A DNA stretch of 64,000 bases from Thalassospira xiamenensis M-5 = DSM 17429 (lineage in GTDB: Bacteria; Pseudomonadota; Alphaproteobacteria; Rhodospirillales; Thalassospiraceae), in NCBI RefSeq assembly GCF_000300235.2, contig NZ_CP004388.1:3852001-3916000 (forward strand), written 5' to 3'. Position numbers and translations under genes: made by a program. The notes under the pieces were generated by a model, which saw nothing but the letters and a program-made list of their open reading frames with translations, was not told the DNA's origin and ran no database searches. Positions 46,079-55,646 of the stretch are shown here, in pieces. Every line of letters begins with the position of its first letter. Within the stretch, counting starts at the first letter, position 1.

Positions 46079-47535
46079 AGGTTTTTGAAAGCCGGCTTGA
46101 GTGTGCCGAGGGGATTATCCCTCGGCGATTGGCCCCTTGGGGCCCAAAGCCAGGGCTATTTTCTTGATGTTTTGGGCGGCGGCGGCCAGCAGACATTGGC
46201 ATTTGACATTGATCAGTCCCCGGAACCTTGCATATCGATGACCGTGAAGCTGTTTGGCATCTGCAAAAGAGCGTTCGACCGTCTCTTTTCGGCGCTTGTA
46301 AACCCGCTTACCCCACTCTGTCAGACGATAGGCGTCAGCCCGGTCTCTGGCGTCTTGCCAGACATGGCGCGTGACAGTTTTTCGGTGGTGGGCATTGGCG
46401 GTACAGGAAGCCAGCACAGGACAGGTGCGGCATTTTTCCGGGTCGCTGTGATAATGGCGGTATCCATTTCGGTCGGTTGTCGCATAAGACAGAAGCTGAC
46501 CTTCGGGGCAGCGATAAGCATCACGTTCAGGGTCATAAACGTATTTGCGTTTGGGGATGTAGCCTTCCCGAAGGTTCGGGCGGCGATAGCCCGTCACGCC
46601 AAGGATGTCACGATCTTCAAGGCCTTTGGCAATCGCGGCGGTCGCATAGCCCGCATCCAGTCCGACGGCGATAACATCAAGGTCAAAACGCTGCCTTTGT
46701 CGGTCAAGACGGTCGAGATAGGGAATGCTGTCATGCAGATTGGCCGGGGTGGCGTAACTGTCGGTAATGATCCCAAGCTTGCCATCGACCGTGCGGTGAT
46801 CGAGATAGAAAAAGCCCTTGGGCTTGCCGTCGCGCACCATATATCCGCTGTCGGGATCGGTTCGGCTGATCTTGGTTTCTTTCTCAACCGGCTGGCGTTC
46901 CTTGGCTTTGAGCGGCTTTTTCGCATGAGCCGCCCGGTCTTCCTCAATCGCCAGATCCAGATCATCCCAATAGGCCGCGCGCGATTTGGCAACCACTTCG
47001 CGGTCCCATTTGTTCTTGTTGGCATCGGCCTTCAAATGCGTGCTGTCGGTATAGAGAACCTTACCATCCACCAGCCCGTGCCTGATCGCCTGCTCGACGA
47101 TCTCGTCAAAAATATCCTGCGCAACACTGGCATCATGATATCGACGCCGCCGGTTCTGCGACAGGGTCGAGGCATCAAAGACCTTGTCGGTCAGCTTGAG
47201 TTGCAAAAACCAGCGATAGGCGACATTGACCTCAATCTCGCGCACAAGCTGGCGCTCCGAGCGCACGCCAAACAGATAGCCAATGAACAGCGCCTTAAAC
47301 ATCATCACCGGATCAAGGGCGGGACGGCCATTGTTCGCGCAGTACAAATCGGCCACGCGCGCATGGATAAAACTGAAATCGATCACGGCATCGATCTTAC
47401 GAAGCAAATGATCGCTGGGGACCAAACTGTCGAGTGTCACCATCTCAAGTTCGGTTTGATGTGGGCTGGGTTTCTTAAGCATTCCCCATTGAATCAAAAA
47501 TCCCCGCCAATGGCGAGGACTTTGTCAGCAGTCTG
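46031..47535 (-). mobile_element. IS1182-family insertion sequence, 1505 bp
   Basis: Terminal inverted repeats: CAGACCGCTGACAAA at 46031 inward, and CAGACTGCTGACAAA read inward from 47535; 14 of 15 match. The transposase gene fills the element on the minus strand. Directly repeated 32-bp copies of a hairpin flank it. Long target duplications are known in the IS1182 family. A terminator-like stem (46043-46052 with 46060-46069, then TTTTCTTTT) lies just inside the left end. Looks complete and possibly active. Confidence 0.88.
46115..47482 (-). CDS. IS1182-family transposase
   Basis: A 455-residue DDE transposase. N-terminal DUF772-type region (LDSLVPSDHLLRKIDAVIDF; NNGRPALDPVMMFKALFIGY), catalytic Asp segments YTDSTHLKADANKN and GLDAGYATAAIAKGLE, a C4-type cluster (CRTCPVLASC) and the C-terminal ERSFADAKQLHGHRYARFRG glutamate segment. 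No frameshift or stop inside. The ATG at 47482 gives the usual family start MLKKPSPHQTELE; a TTG at 47497 is also possible. Confidence 0.92.
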   Translation of the reverse strand: MLKKPSPHQTELEMVTLDSLVPSDHLLRKIDAVIDFSFIHARVADLYCANNGRPALDPVMMFKALFIGYLFGVRSERQLVREIEVNVAYRWFLQLKLTDKVFDASTLSQNRRRRYHDASVAQDIFDEIVEQAIRHGLVDGKVLYTDSTHLKADANKNKWDREVVAKSRAAYWDDLDLAIEEDRAAHAKKPLKAKERQPVEKETKISRTDPDSGYMVRDGKPKGFFYLDHRTVDGKLGIITDSYATPANLHDSIPYLDRLDRQRQRFDLDVIAVGLDAGYATAAIAKGLEDRDILGVTGYRRPNLREGYIPKRKYVYDPERDAYRCPEGQLLSYATTDRNGYRHYHSDPEKCRTCPVLASCTANAHHRKTVTRHVWQDARDRADAYRLTEWGKRVYKRRKETVERSFADAKQLHGHRYARFRGLINVKCQCLLAAAAQNIKKIALALGPKGPIAEG

Positions 47536-47567
47536 AAAGCCCGCACGACGCAACGTCGGCGGGCTTT
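47536..47567. repeat. Right copy of the 32-bp direct repeat (terminator hairpin)
   Basis: Identical to 45999-46030. It lies 25 bases from the glcF stop and would have been the shared terminator of glcF and the small gene before the element came in. On the plus strand it is followed by TTGTATTT. Confidence 0.85.
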
Positions 47568-47592
47568 TGTATTTAGACGTCCAAACCGTTGT

Positions 47593-48912
47593 CTAGGCGA
47601 TCTTTTCAGCATAATACGGTAAAAGCTTTTCGGGGGTCGGTCCCCCTGCTGCCCAGTCAAGCAATTGCACCGTATGCACAACTTTCAACGCATCGGTTTC
47701 AAGCTGCACCATGCAGCCGATATTGCCCGTCGCAACCAGATCCGGTGCCGTGTTTCTGATATTGCCAAGTTTGCGGTCGCGCAGTTTGCCCGCGATTTCA
47801 GGCTGCAACAGGTTATAAACCCCTGCCGACCCGCAGCATAAATGCCCTTCGGCAATTTCAAGCACCTCGTACCCGGCCTTTTTCAGAAGGTCGCGCGGTT
47901 CACGAATGATCTTCTGACCATGCTGCATCGAACATGCCGAATGATAGGCAACCCGCGCCCCGCCATGAGTCGCCCCGGCAAAACGATCCGCCGGGACATC
48001 AATCCCTGCCAGATATTCGGTCACATCACAGGCAAGGTCGGAAATTTTGGCCGCTTTCGCCGCGTAATTCCGATCATGGCGCAACATGTGCCCGTAATCC
48101 TTGACCGTTGTGCCACATCCCGATGCTGTAATGACAATCGCATCAAGCCCCTCGCCCGCAAGTTCCCGGCTCCAGGCATCAATGTTGGCTTTGGCCTGTT
48201 GATGGGATTGCGCTTCCTTTCCCATATGATGGACAAGCGACCCGCAACAACCCGCCCCTTGGGCCACAACGATTTCGATGCCAAGGCGTGTCAGTAAACG
48301 AACGGTTGCCTCGTTTATCTCGGTCTCAAGAACCTGTTGCGCACAGCCGGTCAGGATGGCGACCCGGCCTTTGCGTTGACCAATTGCCGGGATCACCTGC
48401 GGCTTGTCGACCCAGCTTGGCGGCGGCATATGGCGCGCCCCCATTTTGACCATGCCCTTCAGACGGCCCGGCAAAAACCGTGCGAATGGCGATGCCAGTT
48501 TCGCCCCGATCAGCGAAAGCCTGAAAAGCGTCGGGTTTGGCACGACAATCGATAAAATCCGGCGCAACCATTTATCCGCAAACGGCCGGTCATAGGTTTC
48601 TTCGATATGGGCGCGCGCATTGTCGATCAGATGCATGTAATCGACACCCGACGGGCATGTCGTTGTGCAGGACAGGCACGACAGGCACCGATCAAGATGT
48701 TTGACCACCTTTTCCGTCGCCGGTTTATCGTTTTCCAGCATGTCCTTGATCAGGTAAATCCGCCCGCGCGGACTATCAAGTTCATCCCCCAAGGTCACAA
48801 AAGTCGGGCATGTCGCGGTACAGAACCCGCAATGCACACATTTCCGCAGGATCTGTTCACTTTCGGCAATTGCCGGGTGGGCAAGCTGGGCGGCGGTAAA
48901 GTTCGTTTGCAT
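47593..48912 (-). CDS. glcF: Glycolate oxidase iron-sulfur subunit
   Basis: A 439-residue protein with two 4Fe-4S ligand sets: CVHCGFCTATC (C25, C28, C31, C35) and CLSCLSCTTTC (C76, C79, C82, C86), then two CCG domains (GCCGSL and HLCCGSAGVYN) typical of the GlcF/HdrB fold. It passes electrons from the GlcDE flavin to quinones at the membrane. Its ATG overlaps the glcE stop by one base. Confidence 0.96.
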   Translation of the reverse strand: MQTNFTAAQLAHPAIAESEQILRKCVHCGFCTATCPTFVTLGDELDSPRGRIYLIKDMLENDKPATEKVVKHLDRCLSCLSCTTTCPSGVDYMHLIDNARAHIEETYDRPFADKWLRRILSIVVPNPTLFRLSLIGAKLASPFARFLPGRLKGMVKMGARHMPPPSWVDKPQVIPAIGQRKGRVAILTGCAQQVLETEINEATVRLLTRLGIEIVVAQGAGCCGSLVHHMGKEAQSHQQAKANIDAWSRELAGEGLDAIVITASGCGTTVKDYGHMLRHDRNYAAKAAKISDLACDVTEYLAGIDVPADRFAGATHGGARVAYHSACSMQHGQKIIREPRDLLKKAGYEVLEIAEGHLCCGSAGVYNLLQPEIAGKLRDRKLGNIRNTAPDLVATGNIGCMVQLETDALKVVHTVQLLDWAAGGPTPEKLLPYYAEKIA

Positions 48913-50153
48913 TACGCGTTCCCCCGCTTGGCAATCATGTGTCCGATCCGGCCCGGATTAAGGATACCTTCAGGGTCAAAATTCTCGCGGATTCTCGCAT
49001 TGATCCGCGCCAAAGCCGCGTCCTCGGCATGGAAAACCGGCACCTGATTTCTAATATCTTCGGGCGCGCGCACCAGAACTGCCCGCGCATCGTAGGACAC
49101 GGCAATGTCGCGCACTTTATCGGCCATCGCATCACCCCCGGCCAATTGAAGCCAGATTTGCGCCCCGGCCCAATCCATCATGATCTTCCCGCCGGTTTCG
49201 TCGGCCAGTTTCGCAGCAATCGCACCGCCAGATGCCGGTGGCCCGGAAACACGCCATAGCAATCCGATCCCCCCTGCAAACGGGACAACATCGGCAACCG
49301 CCTGCCAGAACGCGTTGCTGTTGGCGCTATGAAGTTCTTCACTGGCACCGATATCGGCCAGAAGCTTACGCAATGCCTCGCACCGCCAGGCAACCGAGGG
49401 TGCAGGACCTTCAACGCGCAGCGCGACAATACCGGTCCCGATGCCGGTCACAATGTCCAGACCAAGTTTTACAACCTGTTCCCGCGCAATCCATGCGGCG
49501 GCCGAAACCTCGTTCTCGCTGCCCAGGGCACGCGTCATGGCACTGCCTGCAATTTGCATATCATCACAGGCGATCAGAACGGTTCGGGTTTTCTCGTCGC
49601 ACGGCATGACTTTCATGGTGATGGTATGCATCACGCTAAGCGTGCCAAACGATCCCGCCATCAGCTTTGACAGATCAAACCCGGTTACGTTCTTCATGAC
49701 CCGTCCACCGGATTTAAAATCCTCGGCCCGGCCGCTGATGGCTTCAAATCCCAAAAGATGATCGCGTGCCGCACCGACCTTGATCCGGCGCGGCCCGGAA
49801 ATATTGCACGCAATCAGCCCGCCAATCGTTCCTGCATGATCAGCCACGCCATCGGCCAGCAATCCCGGAAAATTTCCGGGTTCAAAATGGAATTGCTGAT
49901 TTTTATCGCGCAAGATGCCGTGAATTTCGGCAAGAGACGTTCCGGCACGCACCGACATCACCAGTTCTTCGGGTTCGTAAAACAAAACCCCGGTCAGTTT
50001 CGACAGGTCCAGAACATGGCTGGCCGCAACCGCATGCCCGTATGATATCTTGCTGCCCGACCCGATGATTTCCAGCGGGGTTTTTGAGCCAAGCGCCCAA
50101 CTGATGGCCTCGCGCAATTGTTCGGGCGTGGCGGGGGATATGACTTCCGTCAT
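48912..50153 (-). CDS. glcE: Glycolate oxidase FAD-binding subunit
   Basis: A 413-residue FAD_binding_4 protein; after the dinucleotide-binding region (EEPEELVMSVRAGTSLAEIH is the FAD-phosphate area) it has GGLIACNISGPRR and a short C-terminal region ending NPGRIGHMIAKRGNA. It is the smaller flavoprotein of the glycolate oxidase complex. The ATG at 50153 follows GAGAGAAACCG; the upstream frame would reach into glcD. The stop overlaps glcF. Confidence 0.93.
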   Translation of the reverse strand: MTEVISPATPEQLREAISWALGSKTPLEIIGSGSKISYGHAVAASHVLDLSKLTGVLFYEPEELVMSVRAGTSLAEIHGILRDKNQQFHFEPGNFPGLLADGVADHAGTIGGLIACNISGPRRIKVGAARDHLLGFEAISGRAEDFKSGGRVMKNVTGFDLSKLMAGSFGTLSVMHTITMKVMPCDEKTRTVLIACDDMQIAGSAMTRALGSENEVSAAAWIAREQVVKLGLDIVTGIGTGIVALRVEGPAPSVAWRCEALRKLLADIGASEELHSANSNAFWQAVADVVPFAGGIGLLWRVSGPPASGGAIAAKLADETGGKIMMDWAGAQIWLQLAGGDAMADKVRDIAVSYDARAVLVRAPEDIRNQVPVFHAEDAALARINARIRENFDPEGILNPGRIGHMIAKRGNA

Positions 50154-50243
50154 GACGGTTTCTCTCTTCCTCTCCTGATCCTTGCCGATCGGTTGGTGGG
50201 AACCGATGACAGGATTATTTTTCTTCTCGTCTCTCATTCCGGC

Positions 50244-51737
50244 CTAAAAGCGCGGGATATCCGGGAACTTGCTGGCGACTTCGCGCGCGTGCAGGGTTTT
50301 GAGTTCCCCGCAGCCATGCAAGGTCGGGAAAACCTTGCCAGGATTAAGCAATTCATCCTCGTCAAACGCCAGTTTCAGGCGTTCCTGATGCTTCATGTCG
50401 TCTTCGGTGAACATTTCAGGCATCAGATCGCGTTTTTCGACGCCAATCCCATGCTCGCCGGATAATACCCCGCCAACCTCGACGCAAAGCTTCAGGATAT
50501 CCGCCCCAAAGGCTTCCGCCCGTTCCAGTTCACCGGGCTGATTGGCATCAAACATGATGAGCGGATGCAGATTGCCGTCCCCGGCATGGAAAACATTGGC
50601 AACCCGCAACCCGTGACGTTGCGACAAAACCTGCATGCCGGTCAGGACTTCGGCCAGACGGCGGCGCGGAATGGTGCCATCCATACAGATATAATCAGGC
50701 GAAATGCGCCCAATCGCCGGAAAGGCATTCTTGCGCCCCGACCAGAACAGCAGACGTTCATCCTCGCTTTCGGAAATGCGCGAATAAACCGCACCGCATT
50801 CCCTGGCAATCGCGCCGACACGTTCAATCAGATAATCGACCTCGACCTTTGGCCCATCGAGTTCAACAAGCAGCAACGCCTCGACATCAAGCGGATAACC
50901 CGCATGCACGAAACCCTCGGTCGCCTTGATGGCCGGGGCGTCCATCATTTCAAGACCGCCCGGAATGATCCCGTCGGCAATGATCCGGGCAACGCAATTG
51001 CCACCTTCTTCGCTGCTATTAAAGCCAAGCAGAAGCGCGCGCGCCGTTTCAGGCTTTCGCAGAATCCGCACCGTGACTTCGGTTACAATGCCCAGCAACC
51101 CCTCGGACCCGGTAATCACCCCCAAGAGGTCATAGCCCGACTGATCCAGTCCCTTACCCCCGATCCGAAGGATTTCGCCTTCGATCGTGACCATTTCAAC
51201 ACCAAGGACATTGTTGGTGGTTAGTCCGTATTTCAGGGAATGCACACCGCCCGAATTTTCCGCGATATTGCCGCCAATCGAACAGGCGATCTGGCTGGAC
51301 GGGTCCGGGGCGTAATAAAACCCCTTATGTTCGACCGCGCGCGTGATCCCAAGATTGGTCACACCGGGCTGCACGACGACCGCCCGATTGTCCCAGTCGA
51401 TATCCAGCACGCGGTTGAATTTCATCATGCTGATCGTGATCGCATCCGCCATCGGCAACGCCCCGCCCGAAAGGCCGGTGCCCGCCCCGCGTGGAACGAC
51501 ACGAATTTTGTGGGTATGGCAATATTTCAGAATGGCCGCGACCTGCCCGGTATTTTCGGGCAGGACCACGATCATCGGAAGCTGGCGATAGGCCATCAAC
51601 CCGTCGCATTCATAGGGCCTGAGCCGGTCTTCATCGACGATAACCCCGCCTTCGTTCGGAACGATGTCCCGCATGGCGGCGATGATATCCTTGCGACGTG
51701 CAAGGGTCGATTGATCCGGCTCAGGCATCCTAAGCAT
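50244..51737 (-). CDS. glcD: Glycolate oxidase FAD-linked subunit
   Basis: A 497-residue flavoprotein with the FAD_binding_4 domain (PRGAGTGLSGGALP; DPSSQIACSIGGNIAENSGG) and the FAD-oxidase C domain with NVFHAGDGNLHP and SGEHGIGVEKRDLMPEMF. It oxidises glycolate, perhaps also D-lactate, to glyoxylate. It starts 7 bases after the pyc stop, so glcDEF and pyc share one transcript. Confidence 0.96.
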   Translation of the reverse strand: MLRMPEPDQSTLARRKDIIAAMRDIVPNEGGVIVDEDRLRPYECDGLMAYRQLPMIVVLPENTGQVAAILKYCHTHKIRVVPRGAGTGLSGGALPMADAITISMMKFNRVLDIDWDNRAVVVQPGVTNLGITRAVEHKGFYYAPDPSSQIACSIGGNIAENSGGVHSLKYGLTTNNVLGVEMVTIEGEILRIGGKGLDQSGYDLLGVITGSEGLLGIVTEVTVRILRKPETARALLLGFNSSEEGGNCVARIIADGIIPGGLEMMDAPAIKATEGFVHAGYPLDVEALLLVELDGPKVEVDYLIERVGAIARECGAVYSRISESEDERLLFWSGRKNAFPAIGRISPDYICMDGTIPRRRLAEVLTGMQVLSQRHGLRVANVFHAGDGNLHPLIMFDANQPGELERAEAFGADILKLCVEVGGVLSGEHGIGVEKRDLMPEMFTEDDMKHQERLKLAFDEDELLNPGKVFPTLHGCGELKTLHAREVASKFPDIPRF

Positions 51738-51744
51738 GCGACGT

Positions 51745-54700
51745 TTACTCCCTTAATTCGATCAGCAGATCCTTGCTGTCGACCTGTGTACCTGCGGGGG
51801 CATGAATGGTTGCCACGACCCCGTCCCTTTCCGCATGAACCGCGGTTTCCATTTTCATCGCCTCAAGCGAACACATCACATCGCCCGCCTTGACCTTCTG
51901 GCCTTCGGCAACATGGACCTCGACGACAAGGCCCGGCATCGGGGCCGCGATATGAAGCTGGTTACCATCCTCGGCCTTTGGTTTGACCTTGCCGGTGGCG
52001 GCCAATGTCTTGTCGGCAACCTTGACTGTCCGGGGCTGGCCGTTCAGTTCAAAGAACACGGTCCGATTACCTTCCTCGTCCCCGCCTTCGGAGGTCGCGA
52101 GATAGCGGATCACAAGCGTCTTGCCCTTTTCCAGATCGACGGAAATCTCGTCATTCTGGCTCATGCCATAGAAGAAGATCGGGGTCGGCAGGATCGAGAC
52201 ATCGGCGTTGTGACTACGATGTTCGGCATATTCAAGGAACACCTTGGGATACATCACATAGGATGCAACCTCGGCATCACTGATGCTGCGATGGGTTTTC
52301 TTTTCGATTTCCTTGCGGGTTGCTTCGAAATCAATCGGGGCCATGGATTTGCCCGGTCGATCCGAAAGGGCTTCTGCCCCCTTAAGCACCTTGCGCTGAA
52401 GGGCTGGCGGGAAGCCACCAACCGGTTGACCGATTTCACCACGGAAGAACGAAATGACACTATCGGGGAATGCGATGTCCTTTTTCGGGTCCAGCACGTC
52501 CCTTTCAGTAATACCCGATGTCACCATCGTCAGCGCCATGTCACCGACAACTTTCGAACTTGGCGTCACCTTGACGACATCGCCAAACATCCTGTTGACT
52601 GCGGCATAAGCTTTGGACACTTCCGGCCAGCGTTCTTCGATACCAAGGGAACGTGCCTGCTGGCGCAGGTTGGTATATTGGCCGCCGGGCATTTCATGGA
52701 CATAAACATCCGATGTACCGCTGCGGATATCGCTTTCAAATCCGGCATAATACCGCCGGACCTGTTCCCAATAGGTCGAAACTTCTTTAAGCGCCTCGGT
52801 ATTAAGCCCCGGATCACGTGGTTGCCCGATATAGTTATTGGCAATCGAACCAAGGTTTGGCTGAGATGTCAGGCCAGACATCGAATCCATGGCTGCATCC
52901 ACCGCATCCACCCCGGCATCAATCGCGGCAATCACGGTGGCCGCCGAAATGCCGCTGGTATCGTGGGTATGGAAATGGATCGGAATATTGACCGTATCCT
53001 TCAACGCCTTGATCAGGGTCGTTGCCGCCGCCGGACGCAGAACCCCCGCCATATCCTTAAGCCCCAGGATATGCGCACCGGATGCCTCAAGCTCCCGGGC
53101 CATTTTGACATAGTAATCAAGGTTATATTTCGGGCGTTTCTCGTCAAAGATATCGCCCGTATAGCAAATGGTTGCTTCGCACAGCTTGTCGGTTTTCAGA
53201 ACCGCATCCATGGCAACCTTCATGTTTTCGACCCAGTTCAGGGAATCGAACACACGGAAAACATCCATGCCGTGTTCTGCCGCCTGCTTGACGAAATACT
53301 CGACCGCATTGTCGGGATAGTTGGTGTAACCGACCGCGTTCGACGCCCGCAACAGCATCTGTGTCAGGATATTGGGAACCCGTTCACGCAACTTGACCAG
53401 ACGATCCCACGGATCTTCCTTAAGGAACCGCATCGCGACGTCAAACGTCGCCCCGCCCCAGCATTCCAGCGAAAACAGCTCCGGCAGCCCATGCGCATAA
53501 TAAGGCGCGATTTCAAGCATATCGAAGGTCCGCATCCGGGTCGCCAGCAACGACTGATGCGCATCACGCATCGTGGTGTCGGTGATCAGAACGCGTTTCT
53601 GATCCTTCATCCAGCGTGAAAAGCCCTCGGCCCCCAACTGGTCAAGCTTCTGCTTGGTGCCCGGGCGGATTTCACCCAGATCAATCGATTTCGGCATCAC
53701 CGGCGCATGCAGGTTTGTCGGTACCACCCGGCCTTCGACCTCCGGGTTACCGTTGACCGTAACCTCGCCAATGAAACGCAGCAAACGGGTCGCGCGGTCG
53801 CGACGGCGCACGAACTTGAACAGTTCAGGCGTTTCATCAATGAACCGCGTGGTATATTCACCGGCCCGGAATTTCGGGTGATTGATCAGGTTCTCAAGGA
53901 ACGCCAGATTGGTCGCAACACCGCGAATACGAAACTCGCGAAGGGCGCGGTCCATACGGTCGACCGCTTCGCGCGGGGTACTTCCCCATGCGGTGACCTT
54001 TTCCAGCATACTGTCATAAAACGGGGTGATCACCGCCCCGGAATAGGCCGTGCCACCATCCAGACGGATGCCAAAACCGTTGGCCCCGCGATACACCTTG
54101 ATGATCCCGTAATCGGGCACAAAGCTGTTTTCAGGGTTTTCCGTCGTAATGCGGCACTGAAGCGCATGATCACGCAGCTTGATCTTGTCCTGCCACGGAA
54201 TACCGGTTTCCGACGGGAAACCGATGCGCCCCCCCTGCGCAACAAGGATTTGCGCCTTCACAAGGTCAAATCCGGTCACGCATTCCGTCACGGTATGTTC
54301 GACCTGAATGCGGGGATTGACCTCGATGAAGTAAAACTTGGATGTATCAACATCCATCAGGAATTCGACGGTCCCCGCATTGACGTAATTCGCGGCCTTC
54401 CCCAGACGAAGGGCTGCTTCGCAAAGTTCTTTGCGCTGTTCTTCGTCAAGGTAGGGGGCGGGTGCGCGTTCAACGACCTTCTGGTTGCGTCGCTGAACCG
54501 AACAGTCACGTTCAAACAGATGCACTAAAGTGCCATGCGTATCACCCAGAAGCTGGACTTCGACATGGCGGGCGCGACGGATCAGTTTTTCAAAATAAAC
54601 CTCGTCATTGCCAAATGCAGCGGCGGCTTCGCGTTTGGCGGCCAGAACCTGCTTGGAAAGATCCTTGGAATTCTCGATGACGCGCATCCCGCGGCCACCA

Positions 54701-55212
54701 CCACCCCAACTGGCCTTCAGCATGATCGGATAACCGACCTGATCGGCGATGCGGGTAACTTCATTCATATCGTCAGGCAATGCACCCGATGCCGGCATTA
54801 CGGGCACACCGGCACTTTCTGCCAGATTACGCGCGGCAACCTTGTTACCCAATGTCCGCATGACTTCGGAATCAGGACCGATAAACGTTATTCCGGCCTC
54901 GGCACAGGCGTCGGCAAAATCGGGGTTCTCAGACAGAAACCCATAGCCCGGGTGAATGGCATCAACACCGGCTTCGCGGGCAACACGCAGGATATCCTCG
55001 ATATCAAGATAGGCCCGAATGGGTTTGTTGCCCTTGCCAACGGTGTAACTTTCGTCGGCCTTGAACCTGTGCAGGGCAAAACGGTCTTCGTCGGAAAAGA
55101 TGGCAACTGTGCGAATGCCAAGCTCGTTGGCGGCACGCAGAACACGAATCGCGATTTCACCGCGGTTCGCGACCAGAAGTTTACGGATACGCTTTGGTGC
55201 AGAACGCGTCAT
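51745..55212 (-). CDS. pyc: Pyruvate carboxylase
   Basis: A 1155-residue biotin enzyme that makes oxaloacetate from pyruvate. It has the biotin carboxylase ATP-grasp part (KLLVANRGEIAIRVLRAANE; GGGGRGMRV; FIEVNPRIQVEHTVTE), the carboxyltransferase barrel (DTTMRDAHQSLLATRMRT; FHTHDTSGISAA), the linking domain and a C-terminal biotinyl domain with EAMKME, biotin lysine K1120. Complete and of the usual length. The ATG at 55212 gives the standard start MTRSAPKRIRKLL. It is the first gene of the pyc-glcD-glcE-glcF operon, opposite a sensor kinase. Confidence 0.97.
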   Translation of the reverse strand: MTRSAPKRIRKLLVANRGEIAIRVLRAANELGIRTVAIFSDEDRFALHRFKADESYTVGKGNKPIRAYLDIEDILRVAREAGVDAIHPGYGFLSENPDFADACAEAGITFIGPDSEVMRTLGNKVAARNLAESAGVPVMPASGALPDDMNEVTRIADQVGYPIMLKASWGGGGRGMRVIENSKDLSKQVLAAKREAAAAFGNDEVYFEKLIRRARHVEVQLLGDTHGTLVHLFERDCSVQRRNQKVVERAPAPYLDEEQRKELCEAALRLGKAANYVNAGTVEFLMDVDTSKFYFIEVNPRIQVEHTVTECVTGFDLVKAQILVAQGGRIGFPSETGIPWQDKIKLRDHALQCRITTENPENSFVPDYGIIKVYRGANGFGIRLDGGTAYSGAVITPFYDSMLEKVTAWGSTPREAVDRMDRALREFRIRGVATNLAFLENLINHPKFRAGEYTTRFIDETPELFKFVRRRDRATRLLRFIGEVTVNGNPEVEGRVVPTNLHAPVMPKSIDLGEIRPGTKQKLDQLGAEGFSRWMKDQKRVLITDTTMRDAHQSLLATRMRTFDMLEIAPYYAHGLPELFSLECWGGATFDVAMRFLKEDPWDRLVKLRERVPNILTQMLLRASNAVGYTNYPDNAVEYFVKQAAEHGMDVFRVFDSLNWVENMKVAMDAVLKTDKLCEATICYTGDIFDEKRPKYNLDYYVKMARELEASGAHILGLKDMAGVLRPAAATTLIKALKDTVNIPIHFHTHDTSGISAATVIAAIDAGVDAVDAAMDSMSGLTSQPNLGSIANNYIGQPRDPGLNTEALKEVSTYWEQVRRYYAGFESDIRSGTSDVYVHEMPGGQYTNLRQQARSLGIEERWPEVSKAYAAVNRMFGDVVKVTPSSKVVGDMALTMVTSGITERDVLDPKKDIAFPDSVISFFRGEIGQPVGGFPPALQRKVLKGAEALSDRPGKSMAPIDFEATRKEIEKKTHRSISDAEVASYVMYPKVFLEYAEHRSHNADVSILPTPIFFYGMSQNDEISVDLEKGKTLVIRYLATSEGGDEEGNRTVFFELNGQPRTVKVADKTLAATGKVKPKAEDGNQLHIAAPMPGLVVEVHVAEGQKVKAGDVMCSLEAMKMETAVHAERDGVVATIHAPAGTQVDSKDLLIELRE

Positions 55213-55646
55213 GGACACCGGGCTCCTACCAGATTTGTAGGGCAGGTGCGTCCCTGTGCGCCCCTGCCGAAAACCAAGAGAAACGCCACGATATGATCCC
55301 GGAATGCGTTGCGGTGCGGGATGCCTGCAACGCCATACCATCTGTGGCGATAAAGGATGTCTGTCACGTTAAAACGCGTGCAGCGCATCCAGGGTTCCTG
55401 GCGCCCGGTGGGCAGGCGACGTGTCTGATATATGCGCAATGCGCTGCCTCTGTCAAAGCATGATCTTCGAAATTGGTAATACCAGTTTCACTTTACCGCA
55501 GCCAGTGTCTTTTCACCATGTGGAAAATCGCGCCCGAACCTAATGCAACCCAAAGGTTCGAAACCTGTTATCAGGCGCAGACTTTTGGTGCTTTTGTGAT
55601 ATTGTCCGGCCCGAAAATTCTTCCTGTATCCGAGACTGTTGTGCCC
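55213..55646. other. 434-bp gap between pyc and the sensor kinase
   Basis: No gene seen. It lies between two divergent genes and should hold both promoters. A longer start for the kinase would use part of the gap but has no supported ribosome site. Confidence 0.45.

Noticed and set aside
46085-47536. Long plus-strand frame across the IS element
   Set aside because: It is the antisense shadow of the transposase gene; the transposase has clear motifs on the minus strand.
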